Shown: piece after piece, positions 1-5,337 of the stretch | How the letters are laid out: each line of letters starts with the position of its first letter | Numbering within the stretch: position 1 is the first letter of the stretch | Origin: Mycobacterium sp. | Lineage (GTDB): Bacteria; Actinomycetota; Actinomycetes; Mycobacteriales; Mycobacteriaceae | Direction of reading: 5' to 3' | Length of the DNA stretch: 5,337 nt | Assembly (NCBI GenBank): GCA_023264755.1 | Contig: JAHFVB010000379.1 | Location: 1-5,337, forward strand | The notes under the pieces: generated by a model | What the model saw: the letters and a program-made list of their open reading frames with translations, nothing else | Database searches by the model: none | What the model was told of the DNA's origin: nothing | Position numbers and translations under genes: made by a program

Positions 1-110
1 GCCACCGCACGGACCAATCCGTGCTCGCGCGTGAGCAGGGTGATGATCCGGTCAGCCTCGCCGAGCTTGTGCTGACGCAGCACCACTGCCCGGTCTCGGT
101 ACAACCGCAT
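1..110 (-). CDS. recO: DNA repair protein RecO, N-terminal fragment (cut by window edge)
   Basis: The reverse strand from the ATG at 110-108 reads [20 protein letters not shown], followed by [17 protein letters not shown], and stays open to the left edge. This is the typical start of RecO, the N-terminal OB-fold with the conserved GEADRI-type motif and the following beta strand. RecO works in the RecFOR pathway: it binds single-stranded DNA and helps load RecA at gaps. Only about 36 codons are visible, so the zinc-binding and C-terminal helical parts cannot be judged. A GGGAG Shine-Dalgarno-like element at 120-124 supports this start. The gene is divergent from the amidase gene. In many bacteria recO directly follows era; here the amidase gene lies between them. 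The fragment is too short for most ORF callers, but its match to RecO is clear. Confidence 0.9.
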   Translation of the reverse strand, partial: MRLYRDRAVVLRQHKLGEADRIITLLTREHGLVRAV

Positions 111-119
111 CCCGACAGT

Positions 120-124
120 CTCCC
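120..124 (-). promoter_or_regulatory. Ribosome binding site of recO
   Basis: On the minus strand GGGAG lies 9 nt before the recO ATG at 110. It is the only good Shine-Dalgarno match in the short upstream gap and it fixes the recO start. Confidence 0.5.
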
Positions 125-173
125 ACCGCCGACCGACAACACCGGTGAGGCCTGGCCGCTCCGGTGCTACGGA

Positions 174-179
174 TATTCT
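174..179 (+). promoter_or_regulatory. Possible -10 element for the amidase gene, near-leaderless transcript
   Basis: TATTCT fits the mycobacterial TANNNT -10 pattern and sits in the only AT-rich patch of the divergent gap (GGATATTCT, 171-179). A transcript start 6-8 bases downstream would fall within a few bases of the ATG at 190, giving a leaderless or near-leaderless mRNA, which is common in mycobacteria. No convincing -35 is visible, and there is no Shine-Dalgarno before the ATG, which is consistent with leaderless initiation. This is inference from a short motif. Confidence 0.3.
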
Positions 180-189
180 CGTTGGCAAC

Positions 190-1638
190 ATGGCCCCGCC
201 TGTCTCCGCTCCCCACGGACGCCTTCCCACCCTGACGCAGCTGCTCTACCGGCTGGCCAGCGGAGCGGTCACGTCCGTCGACCTGGTCACCCAGGCCCTG
301 GCTGCGATCGACGCCAGCCAACCCACGCTGAACGCCTTCCGAGTGGTCCTCACCGAGCAGGCGCTGGCCGACGCCGCCGCGGCCGATCGCAAACGCGCTG
401 CGGGCGAAGAGCTCTCGGATGTTCCGCTCCTGGGGATTCCGATCGCGGTCAAGGACGACGTCGACGTCGCGGGAGTGCCGACCCGATTCGGCGCCGACGG
501 CGACATCGCACCGGCCGACGCAGATGCCGAGGTGGTGCGCAGGCTGCGGGCCGCAGGTGCCGTCATCGTCGGCAAGACCAACACGTGCGAACTGGGCCAG
601 TGGCCCTTCACCAGCGGACCGGCGTTCGGCCACACCCGCAATCCGTGGTCTCGCGAGCACACCCCGGGGGGCTCCTCGGGTGGCAGCGCAGCCGCCGTGG
701 CCGCCGGGCTCGTCACGGCGGCCATCGGCTCCGACGGCGCGGGCAGCGTGCGCATCCCGGCCGCGTGGACGCACCTCGTCGGCATCAAACCCCAGCGGGG
801 CAGGATCTCAACCTGGCCGCTGCCCGAGGCGTTCAACGGCATCACCGTCAACGGGGTGCTCGCTCGCACGGTCACCGACGCCGCCCTGGTACTCGACGCG
901 GCCTCCGGCAACGTCGCCGGCGAGGTACACAAACCGCCCGCAGTGCACGTCTCGGACTACGTCGGACGGGCTCCTGGACCACTGACGGTGGCGCTGTCGA
1001 CGAAGTTTCCGTTCACGTTCTTTCGCGCCGAGCTGCACCCCGAGATCCGGGCCGCCATGCAGACCGTCGCGGGCCAGCTGGAAGAGCTCGGTCACACGAT
1101 CACCACCGCCGACCCCGACTACGGGCTGCGGATGTCGTGGAACTTCCTTTCCCGGTCCACGTCCGGGCTGCTCCACTGGGCGGACCGACTGGGCCCTGGC
1201 GTGACGCTGGACCCCCGCACCACGAGCAACATGCGGATGGGCCGGCTGCTGTCCGAACAGGTGCTACGCAACGCTCGCGCCCAGGAAGCCCGGACGCAGC
1301 GGCGCATCGGGTGGATCTTCAACGTGGCCGACGTGGTCCTGGCCCCCACCACCGCACAACCGCCTCCGCTGGTCCACGACTTCGACCACCGGGGCGGACT
1401 GTCCACCGACCGGGCGATGATCCGCGCCTGCCCCGTCACCTGGCCGTGGAATCTCGTCGGCTGGCCGTCGATCAACATTCCCGCGGGGTTCACCTCCGAC
1501 GGCTTGCCGATCGGCGTGCAGCTGATGGGACCGGCCAACAGCGAGCCGCTGCTGATCTCGCTGGCCGCCGAGTTGGAGGCGATCAGCGGGTGGGCCGCCA
1601 AGCAACCGGAAGCGTGGTGGGCCGCTCCCGGCGGCTAG
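190..1638 (+). CDS. amiA2: Amidase-signature family hydrolase (AmiA2-like)
   Basis: A 482-residue enzyme of the amidase signature family, which hydrolyses carboxamide bonds. The substrate cannot be read from the sequence. The Ser-cisSer-Lys triad is present: Lys88 in IPIAVKDD, the cis-serine at Ser162 in TPGGSSGGS, and the nucleophile Ser186 in [12 protein letters not shown]. The 24-residue spacing between the two serines is that of the family. The C-terminal [20 protein letters not shown] block is also typical. There is no signal peptide or membrane segment, so it is probably cytoplasmic. Length and sequence match mycobacterial AmiA2 (about 480 residues). I chose the ATG at 190; an in-frame GTG at 145 would add 15 residues without similarity ([15 protein letters not shown]), and neither start has a Shine-Dalgarno. 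It is not GatA: the motif reads RIPA rather than RQPA and no gatC or gatB is adjacent. It is the only plus-strand gene, divergent from recO and convergent with era. The triad is intact, so an active enzyme is expected. Confidence 0.92.
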   Translation: MAPPVSAPHGRLPTLTQLLYRLASGAVTSVDLVTQALAAIDASQPTLNAFRVVLTEQALADAAAADRKRAAGEELSDVPLLGIPIAVKDDVDVAGVPTRFGADGDIAPADADAEVVRRLRAAGAVIVGKTNTCELGQWPFTSGPAFGHTRNPWSREHTPGGSSGGSAAAVAAGLVTAAIGSDGAGSVRIPAAWTHLVGIKPQRGRISTWPLPEAFNGITVNGVLARTVTDAALVLDAASGNVAGEVHKPPAVHVSDYVGRAPGPLTVALSTKFPFTFFRAELHPEIRAAMQTVAGQLEELGHTITTADPDYGLRMSWNFLSRSTSGLLHWADRLGPGVTLDPRTTSNMRMGRLLSEQVLRNARAQEARTQRRIGWIFNVADVVLAPTTAQPPPLVHDFDHRGGLSTDRAMIRACPVTWPWNLVGWPSINIPAGFTSDGLPIGVQLMGPANSEPLLISLAAELEAISGWAAKQPEAWWAAPGG

Positions 1639-1641
1639 CCG

Positions 1642-1659
1642 AGCACACGCCAAGGTGCT
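1642..1659. other. Weak hairpin in the convergent gap between amiA2 and era
   Basis: AGCAC (1642-1646) can pair with GTGCT (1655-1659) across an 8-base loop, between the two converging stop codons (1636-1638 and 1675-1677). There is no T-run on either strand, so it does not look like a standard intrinsic terminator. In a GC-rich genome a 5-bp stem may be chance. It is the only candidate structure in this 36-base gap. Confidence 0.15.
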
Positions 1660-1674
1660 GCGCTCACGCCAGGC

Positions 1675-2601
1675 TCAGAAGCCCATGCGGTTGAGCTGTT
1701 TCGGGTCGCGCTGCCAGTTCTTGGCGATCTTGACCCGCAGGTCGAGGTAGATCTTGGTGCCCAGGAGCTTCTCGATCTGAAGGCGGGCGGCCGTGCCTAC
1801 CTCGCGCAGCCGCGCACCCCCCTTACCGATGACGATGCCCTTCTGACTGTCGCGCTCGACGTAGAGAATGGCGTGCACGTCGATGAGGTCCTCCCGGCCC
1901 TCGCGCGGGCTGACCTCGTCGATGACCACGGCGAGCGAATGCGGAAGCTCGTCGCGCACCCCCTCGAGGGCGGCCTCGCGAATGAGCTCGGCCATGAGCA
2001 CTTCCTCGGGCTCGTCGGTCAGTTCGCCGTCGGGATAGAACGCAGGCCCGGGCGGCAGCTGCGCGACGAGCACGTCGATCAGCACGTCGAGCTGTTCGCC
2101 CTTGGTGGCCGAGACCGGGACGATCTCGGCGGTGCCACCGGTCAATTCGCTGACGGCCATCAGCTGTGCGGCGACCCTGTCCTTGCCGACCTTGTCGATC
2201 TTGGTGACGATGACCACCAGCGTGGTTCTGGGTGCGACGGCGCGGATCTGTTGGTAGATCCAACGATCGCCGGGGCCGATCGTCTCGTCGGCCGGGATGC
2301 ACAACCCGATGACGTCGACCTCGGAGTAGGTGCCCTTCACCAACTCGTTGAGCCGCTCCCCCAGCAGGGTGCGCGGCCGGTGCAGCCCGGGGGTGTCGAC
2401 GAGCACGATTTGGAAGTCCTCGCGGTGCACGATGCCGCGAATGGTGTGCCGCGTGGTCTGCGGCCGGTTGGAGGTGATGGCCACCTTCTCGCCGACGAGT
2501 GCGTTGGTCAGCGTCGACTTGCCCGTGTTCGGCCTACCGACGAAACACACGAAGCCCGAGCGGAACTCGCGCTCACCGGTTCCGGCGACCGCGGCGGTCA
2601 C
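1675..2601 (-). CDS. era: GTPase Era, 16S rRNA binding and 30S assembly factor
   Basis: A 308-residue two-domain protein of normal Era length. Family role: it binds the 3' end of 16S rRNA next to the anti-Shine-Dalgarno sequence and uses GTP to steer late 30S maturation. The GTPase motifs are all visible: P-loop GRPNTGKST at 22-30, switch I threonine in SNRPQTTRH (44-52), DTPG at 69-72, TKID at 133-136, and VSA at 163-165. The C-terminal KH domain carries VIGKGGARLREVG (257-269), and the C-terminus KNWQRDPKQL is the usual Era ending. The start is the GTG at 2601-2599: no ATG or other start lies between it and the P-loop strand except a GTG inside that strand. It adds a short N-terminal tail ([11 protein letters not shown]). 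The GTG overlaps the TGA of the upstream gene in a 4-nt GTGA, and no strong Shine-Dalgarno is seen, so translation is probably coupled. It is the last gene of the minus-strand operon. All key residues are intact. Confidence 0.97.
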   Translation of the reverse strand: MTAAVAGTGEREFRSGFVCFVGRPNTGKSTLTNALVGEKVAITSNRPQTTRHTIRGIVHREDFQIVLVDTPGLHRPRTLLGERLNELVKGTYSEVDVIGLCIPADETIGPGDRWIYQQIRAVAPRTTLVVIVTKIDKVGKDRVAAQLMAVSELTGGTAEIVPVSATKGEQLDVLIDVLVAQLPPGPAFYPDGELTDEPEEVLMAELIREAALEGVRDELPHSLAVVIDEVSPREGREDLIDVHAILYVERDSQKGIVIGKGGARLREVGTAARLQIEKLLGTKIYLDLRVKIAKNWQRDPKQLNRMGF

Positions 2602-2912
2602 AGCGGATTGCCCGCCCGGTCGGTGACGATGACCATTGCCGCCGAGGACAATTCCCGAACCGCGGCCACCCCTGCGTCGTCGTCCGTTCCGCCGACCAAC
2701 ACCGCAGCCTCCAAACCCGTTGCCCCGCTGGATACTGCGGCAGCCACCGCGGCCTGCAGCGCCGTCAACGGCAGCGCTTCCAAGGTGACGGGCGCCCCGG
2801 CGTAGGTGCGGCCGTCGACGTCGCGCACCGCGGCTCCGGTGCCCGCCTCCGCGCGCGCCATGGCCCCGCGGGCGAGCACTACCAACTTGCCGTCCTCGGC
2901 GTCCAAGCTCAT
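2598..2912 (-). CDS. Degenerate cytidine-deaminase-fold protein without zinc site (Rv2365c-like)
   Basis: A small 104-residue protein, annotated in mycobacteria as conserved hypothetical or as a cytidine deaminase. By eye it lines up with bacterial Cdd: [16 protein letters not shown] (24-39) matches the VGAALLTKDGKVYRG region, and [10 protein letters not shown] (54-63) matches the helix after the catalytic motif. The catalytic CAER of Cdd becomes TALQ (50-53) and the PCGACR motif becomes GVAAVR (81-86). The protein has no cysteine and no histidine at all, so it cannot hold the catalytic zinc and is probably not a deaminase. Its role is unknown; a structural or binding role beside Era is possible. 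The ATG at 2912 is preferred because GAGGGAGA lies just upstream and the ATG overlaps the preceding TGA in ATGA; a longer frame to 3014 only shadows the upstream gene. Its stop overlaps the era GTG. Real gene: very likely. Fold assignment: moderate. Confidence 0.87.
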   Translation of the reverse strand: MSLDAEDGKLVVLARGAMARAEAGTGAAVRDVDGRTYAGAPVTLEALPLTALQAAVAAAVSSGATGLEAAVLVGGTDDDAGVAAVRELSSAAMVIVTDRAGNPL

Positions 2913-4189
2913 GACTCTCCCTCGGTTTCGGTAGGCCGGACCAACACGGTGCCGACGCGTACCCGGCCGCGATGGTCGCGACCGCCTTCGGCCCGCAGCC
3001 GCAACGTATCCCACGTCACCTCGGACCCGGGCAACGGCACTCGGCCGAGCTCGTGGGCCAGCAGGCCGCCGACCGTGTCGACGTCGAGATCGTCGTCGAG
3101 CTCCAGCTCGTACAGTTCTGCGAGATCCTCCAGCGGCAACCGGGCCGAGACTCGGAAGTTGTTGTCACCCAACTCCTCCACCGGCGCGACCTCGTCGGTG
3201 TCGTATTCGTCGGCGATCTCCCCGACGATCTCCTCGAGCACGTCCTCGATGGTGACCAGGCCGGCGACGCCGCCGTACTCGTCGACCAGCAGGGCCATGT
3301 GGTTGCGGTCGCGTTGCATCTCGCGCAACAGTTCGTCCAGCGGCTTGGAGTCGGGCACGAAGACGGGCTGGCGCATGACCTCGCCGACTCTGGTCTCGAT
3401 GCCACCGTTGGACGTATAGGTCTGCTGCACCAAGTCCTTGAGGTACACCACACCGATGACGTCGTCGACGTTCTCGCCGATCACCGGGATGCGGGAGTGG
3501 CCGCTGCGGACCGCCAAGGACGTCGCTTGACCGGCAGTCTTGTCACTTTCGATCCACACCATCTCGGTGCGCGGCACCATCACCTCACGCGCGGGAGTGT
3601 CCCCGAGTTCGAACACCGACTGGATCATGCGGCGCTCGTCGTCGGCGACGACACCACTCTGCTGAGCCATGTCCACGACTTCGCGAAGCTCGATCTCGGA
3701 TGCGAACGGCCCGTTGCGGAAACCGCGTCCGGGGGTGATCGCGTTGCCGATCAGGACCAGGAGCCGACTGATCGGCGTCAACAACACCGAGATCGCTTGC
3801 AGCGGTAGCGCCGCCATCAGGGCGATCGAGTACGCGTTCTGCCGTCCAATGGTGCGTGGGCCGACCCCGATCGCGACGAAGCTGACGACCACCATGATCG
3901 CCGCTGCCGCGAACAGTCCCCACTCCAGCCCCAGGTCCTCGTAGAGGAAGGCGACCAACAGCACCGTGGCGGTGGTCTCGCACGTGATGCGCAGCAGCAC
4001 CACGAGATTGATGTAGCGCGGGCGATCGGCGACGACGCGCAGCAGCCGCACCGCACCGGGCCGCTCGTCGCGCACCAACTCCTCGATGCGCGCCGTCGAG
4101 ACGGTGCTGACGGCGGCATCGATGGCCGCGAAGAGCCCACCGAGCAGCGTCAGCGCGATGGCCCCAAGCAAAGGAGCGATTCCGTTCAC
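2909..4189 (-). CDS. CorC/HlyC-type membrane protein: DUF21 + CBS pair + CorC_HlyC domain
   Basis: A 426-residue membrane protein, often annotated as hemolysin or CBS-domain protein (Rv2366c-like). The family (CNNM/CorC) is linked to Mg2+ and Co2+ transport, mainly export; 'hemolysin' is a historical label. Hydrophobic segments lie near residues 4-30, 60-83, 91-111 and 119-150 (DUF21 part). Then come two CBS domains (about 204-260, opening at [10 protein letters not shown], and 268-325, with [20 protein letters not shown]) and a C-terminal CorC_HlyC domain (about 336-420, with DVDTVGGLL). CBS pairs usually sense adenine nucleotides; binding cannot be shown here. The DUF21 GE-x-x-PK motif reads GVGPRT (108-113), so its acidic residue is missing. 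The start is the GTG at 4189-4187, 15 nt after the ybeY stop, with no Shine-Dalgarno; a 12-bp palindrome fills most of that gap. Its TGA overlaps the next ATG. Family assignment is firm; transported ion and direction are inferred. Confidence 0.93.
   Translation of the reverse strand: MNGIAPLLGAIALTLLGGLFAAIDAAVSTVSTARIEELVRDERPGAVRLLRVVADRPRYINLVVLLRITCETTATVLLVAFLYEDLGLEWGLFAAAAIMVVVSFVAIGVGPRTIGRQNAYSIALMAALPLQAISVLLTPISRLLVLIGNAITPGRGFRNGPFASEIELREVVDMAQQSGVVADDERRMIQSVFELGDTPAREVMVPRTEMVWIESDKTAGQATSLAVRSGHSRIPVIGENVDDVIGVVYLKDLVQQTYTSNGGIETRVGEVMRQPVFVPDSKPLDELLREMQRDRNHMALLVDEYGGVAGLVTIEDVLEEIVGEIADEYDTDEVAPVEELGDNNFRVSARLPLEDLAELYELELDDDLDVDTVGGLLAHELGRVPLPGSEVTWDTLRLRAEGGRDHRGRVRVGTVLVRPTETEGES
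2916..2923 (-). promoter_or_regulatory. Ribosome binding site of the Cdd-like gene
   Basis: On the minus strand the purine run GAGGGAGA ends 3 nt before the ATG at 2912. It lies inside the last codons of the upstream DUF21-CBS gene (encoding EGES). It decides in favour of the ATG at 2912 over longer in-frame starts and fits translational re-initiation at the ATGA overlap. Confidence 0.65.
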
Positions 4190-4201
4190 CGGCGGCCGCC
4201 G
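4190..4201. repeat. 12-bp perfect palindrome in the ybeY/DUF21-CBS gap
   Basis: CGGCGGCCGCCG reads the same on both strands and fills 12 of the 15 bases between the ybeY stop and the GTG start of the DUF21-CBS gene, directly touching the GTG. It takes the place where a Shine-Dalgarno would be expected. It may be chance in such GC-rich DNA, or an RNA structure that makes initiation depend on ribosomes arriving from ybeY. Confidence 0.45.
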
Positions 4202-4204
4202 CTG

Positions 4205-4741
4205 CTAGGACTCATCGAAGTAGCGCGACCCGTCGAGCAGCCTGCGGTCCTTCTCGGTTTGTCGATCGACGTGGTACGCCTGCACCTGGTCGGCCACCCA
4301 CTCCTCCAGCAGTTCGCGTTGCAGGGCGAACATCTCCTTCTCCTCGTCCGGTTCGGCGTGGTCATACCCCAGCAGGTGGAGCACGCCGTGCACCGTGAGC
4401 AACGCCAACTCCTGGCCGAGTGAATGCCCGGCCGCCTCGGCCTGTTTGGCCGCGAACTCCGGACATATCACGATGTCGCCCAACATCGATGGCCCCGGTT
4501 CCGGCGAATCCGGGCGCCCCCCTGGCTCGAGCTCGTCCATCGGGAAGCTCATCACGTCGGTGGGACCGGGCAGATCCATCCAGCGCATGTGCAGGTCGGC
4601 CATCGCGGCGGAGTCGAGCAACAACATGGATAGTTCGGCGGCTGGGTTGACGTCCATTCGGGCGATGGCGAATCGGGCGACGCTGATGAGTTCGGTCTCG
4701 GAGATTTCCATCCCCGACTCGTTGGATACCTCGATGCTCAT
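4205..4741 (-). CDS. ybeY: Endoribonuclease YbeY, 16S rRNA maturation factor
   Basis: A 178-residue metal-dependent RNase of the YbeY/UPF0054 family, involved in 16S rRNA 3' end processing and quality control of 70S ribosomes. The zinc motif HxxxHxxxxxH is intact as [11 protein letters not shown] (His118, His122, His128). The conserved block around Arg53, with PTDVMSFP (60-67), is also present, followed by [10 protein letters not shown] (87-96). Compared with E. coli YbeY (155 residues) it has a Gly/Pro-rich insert of about nine residues between SFP and LGD (roughly 70-85) and a charged C-terminal tail after about residue 150. Both also occur, as I recall, in the M. tuberculosis protein. The ATG at 4741 has GGTGAG six nt upstream and starts 7 nt after the phoH1 stop, which argues for coupled translation. 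No key residue is missing. It acts in the cytoplasm, most likely on the same rRNA end that Era binds. Confidence 0.97.
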   Translation of the reverse strand: MSIEVSNESGMEISETELISVARFAIARMDVNPAAELSMLLLDSAAMADLHMRWMDLPGPTDVMSFPMDELEPGGRPDSPEPGPSMLGDIVICPEFAAKQAEAAGHSLGQELALLTVHGVLHLLGYDHAEPDEEKEMFALQRELLEEWVADQVQAYHVDRQTEKDRRLLDGSRYFDES

Positions 4742-4747
4742 GCCGCG

Positions 4748-4753
4748 CTCACC
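4748..4753 (-). promoter_or_regulatory. Ribosome binding site of ybeY, overlapping the phoH1 stop codon
   Basis: On the minus strand GGTGAG lies six nt before the ybeY ATG, and the phoH1 TGA stop (4751-4749) is inside it. A ribosome ending phoH1 therefore sits on the ybeY initiation region, as expected for coupled translation. Confidence 0.55.
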
Positions 4754-5337
4754 GCCGCTGCCGGCCGGTTGAGGCGCGCCGCTCGGCCCGGTTCATCGAC
4801 ATGGGCTCCTCGGAACGTGCGTAGGCGTCGACGATCTCGGACACCAATCGATGTCGGACCACGTCGGCGCTGGTGAGTTCGGCGAAGTGAATGTCGTCCA
4901 CGCCGACCAGGACGCGCTGGGCGGCCCGCAGCCCCGAGGCCGCGCCGCCAGGCAGGTCGACCTGCGTAACATCGCCCGTGACAACCATTTTCGAGCCGAA
5001 GCCCAGCCGGGTCAGGAACATCTTCATCTGCTCGCCAGTGGTGTTCTGCGCCTCGTCGAGGATGATGAAGGCGTCGTTGAGGCTTCTGCCACGCATGTAG
5101 GCCAACGGCGCGACCTCGATGACCCCGGCGCTCATCAGCTTCGGGATGAGCTCGGGATCCATCATGTCGTGCAGCGCGTCGTACAACGGCCGCAGGTACG
5201 GATCGATCTTCTCGTAGAGCGTGCCGGGCAGGAAGCCAAGGCGCTCACCGGCTTCCACCGCGGGCCGGGTCAGGATGATGCGCGACACCTGCTTGGACTG
5301 CAAGGCACTCACGGCTTTCGCCATGGCCAGGTAGGTC
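4749..5337 (-). CDS. phoH1: PhoH-family NTPase, C-terminal part (5' end beyond window)
   Basis: The reading frame is open through the right edge. The first visible residues are TYLAMAKAV, which normally follow the GxxGTGK Walker A loop, so the window cuts the gene just after the P-loop lysine. The internal ATG at 5324 is not the start. The remaining 195 residues carry the PhoH landmarks [20 protein letters not shown], Walker [10 protein letters not shown] (DE at about 5057-5052), [12 protein letters not shown], and [17 protein letters not shown] near the end. The protein finishes in a short basic tail ([14 protein letters not shown]). PhoH proteins are ATPases related to superfamily 1 helicases. 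Their cellular role is poorly defined, but they are often fused or adjacent to RNA-acting proteins, as here with ybeY. The name comes from a phosphate-starvation gene in E. coli; nothing here shows phosphate control. About 55% of a typical 350-residue protein is visible. It is the most upstream gene seen in the minus-strand operon, whose promoter lies outside the window. Confidence 0.95.
   Translation of the reverse strand, partial: TYLAMAKAVSALQSKQVSRIILTRPAVEAGERLGFLPGTLYEKIDPYLRPLYDALHDMMDPELIPKLMSAGVIEVAPLAYMRGRSLNDAFIILDEAQNTTGEQMKMFLTRLGFGSKMVVTGDVTQVDLPGGAASGLRAAQRVLVGVDDIHFAELTSADVVRHRLVSEIVDAYARSEEPMSMNRAERRASTGRQRR

Noticed and set aside
190..1638. GatA subunit of the Asp/Glu-tRNA amidotransferase
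   Set aside because: The nucleophile motif reads [12 protein letters not shown] rather than the GatA-type ending RQPA, gatB and gatC are absent nearby, and the sequence matches mycobacterial AmiA2.
21..1694. 557-residue open frame on the plus strand overlapping the amidase in another frame
   Set aside because: It is Arg/Gly/Pro-rich with no recognisable domain and fully overlaps a gene with an intact catalytic triad. It is an out-of-frame shadow of GC-rich coding sequence.
1873..2805. 310-residue plus-strand open frame antisense to era
   Set aside because: The Asp/Val/Gly/His-rich composition is typical of the complement of a high-GC gene, with no motif or Shine-Dalgarno. Era on the other strand is complete with all five GTPase motifs.
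2913..3014. N-terminal extension of the Cdd-like protein to 138 residues
   Set aside because: The extra 34 residues are Arg-rich shadow of the DUF21-CBS gene. The ATG at 2912 has a good ribosome binding site and a standard ATGA overlap.
2972..3808. 278-residue plus-strand open frame antisense to the DUF21-CBS gene
   Set aside because: Same shadow pattern (D, V, H, Q-rich, no domain). The minus-strand gene explains the region fully.
2909..4189. Hemolysin toxin
   Set aside because: The name comes from an old HlyC label. The domain order DUF21-CBS-CBS-CorC_HlyC points to an ion-transport related membrane protein, not a toxin.
5322..5324. ATG as start of the PhoH protein
   Set aside because: The frame continues upstream with TYLA, which belongs directly after the Walker A lysine. 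This methionine is internal.
1..5337. Mobile element, prophage, CRISPR array, toxin-antitoxin or defence system
   Set aside because: I found no transposase, integrase, terminal inverted repeats, spaced direct repeats or toxin-like small gene pairs. The content is conserved core chromosome.

Overview
The window suggests a mycobacterium (Mycobacterium/Mycolicibacterium type). It is very GC-rich, with G or C in almost every third codon position and long spurious open frames on the antisense strand. Gene order and protein sequences match, from memory, the M. tuberculosis block Rv2362c to Rv2368c: recO, amiA2, era, Rv2365c, Rv2366c, Rv2367c/ybeY, phoH1. The species cannot be named from sequence alone. 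It is not M. tuberculosis itself, because many residues differ from the proteins as I recall them.

Layout from left to right. The 5' end of recO (DNA repair) lies on the minus strand and runs off the left edge. A 79-base divergent gap follows, then amiA2, an amidase-signature hydrolase and the only plus-strand gene. A 36-base convergent gap separates it from a tight minus-strand cluster. In transcription order (right to left) this cluster is phoH1 (truncated by the right edge just after its Walker A lysine), ybeY, a CorC/HlyC-type DUF21-CBS membrane protein, a small cytidine-deaminase-fold protein without zinc ligands, and era. Spacings are 7 and 15 nt, then two 4-nt stop/start overlaps (ATGA and GTGA), so this is almost certainly one operon with translational coupling.

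How the genes may work together: YbeY and Era are both established factors in late maturation of the 16S rRNA 3' end and the small subunit, and PhoH is an NTPase repeatedly linked to RNA metabolism. The DUF21-CBS protein belongs to a family of Mg2+/Co2+ transport proteins, and ribosome assembly depends on Mg2+. The cluster therefore reads as an RNA and ribosome maturation operon. The amidase is on the opposite strand, separates era from recO, and has no obvious functional tie to its neighbours.

This is mostly a conserved core chromosomal region. I see no mobile element, CRISPR array, tRNA, rRNA or prophage. No intergenic stretch exceeds 80 bases. The least explained component is the small protein between era and the DUF21 gene, which looks like a cytidine deaminase that has lost its whole metal site yet stays locked into the operon.
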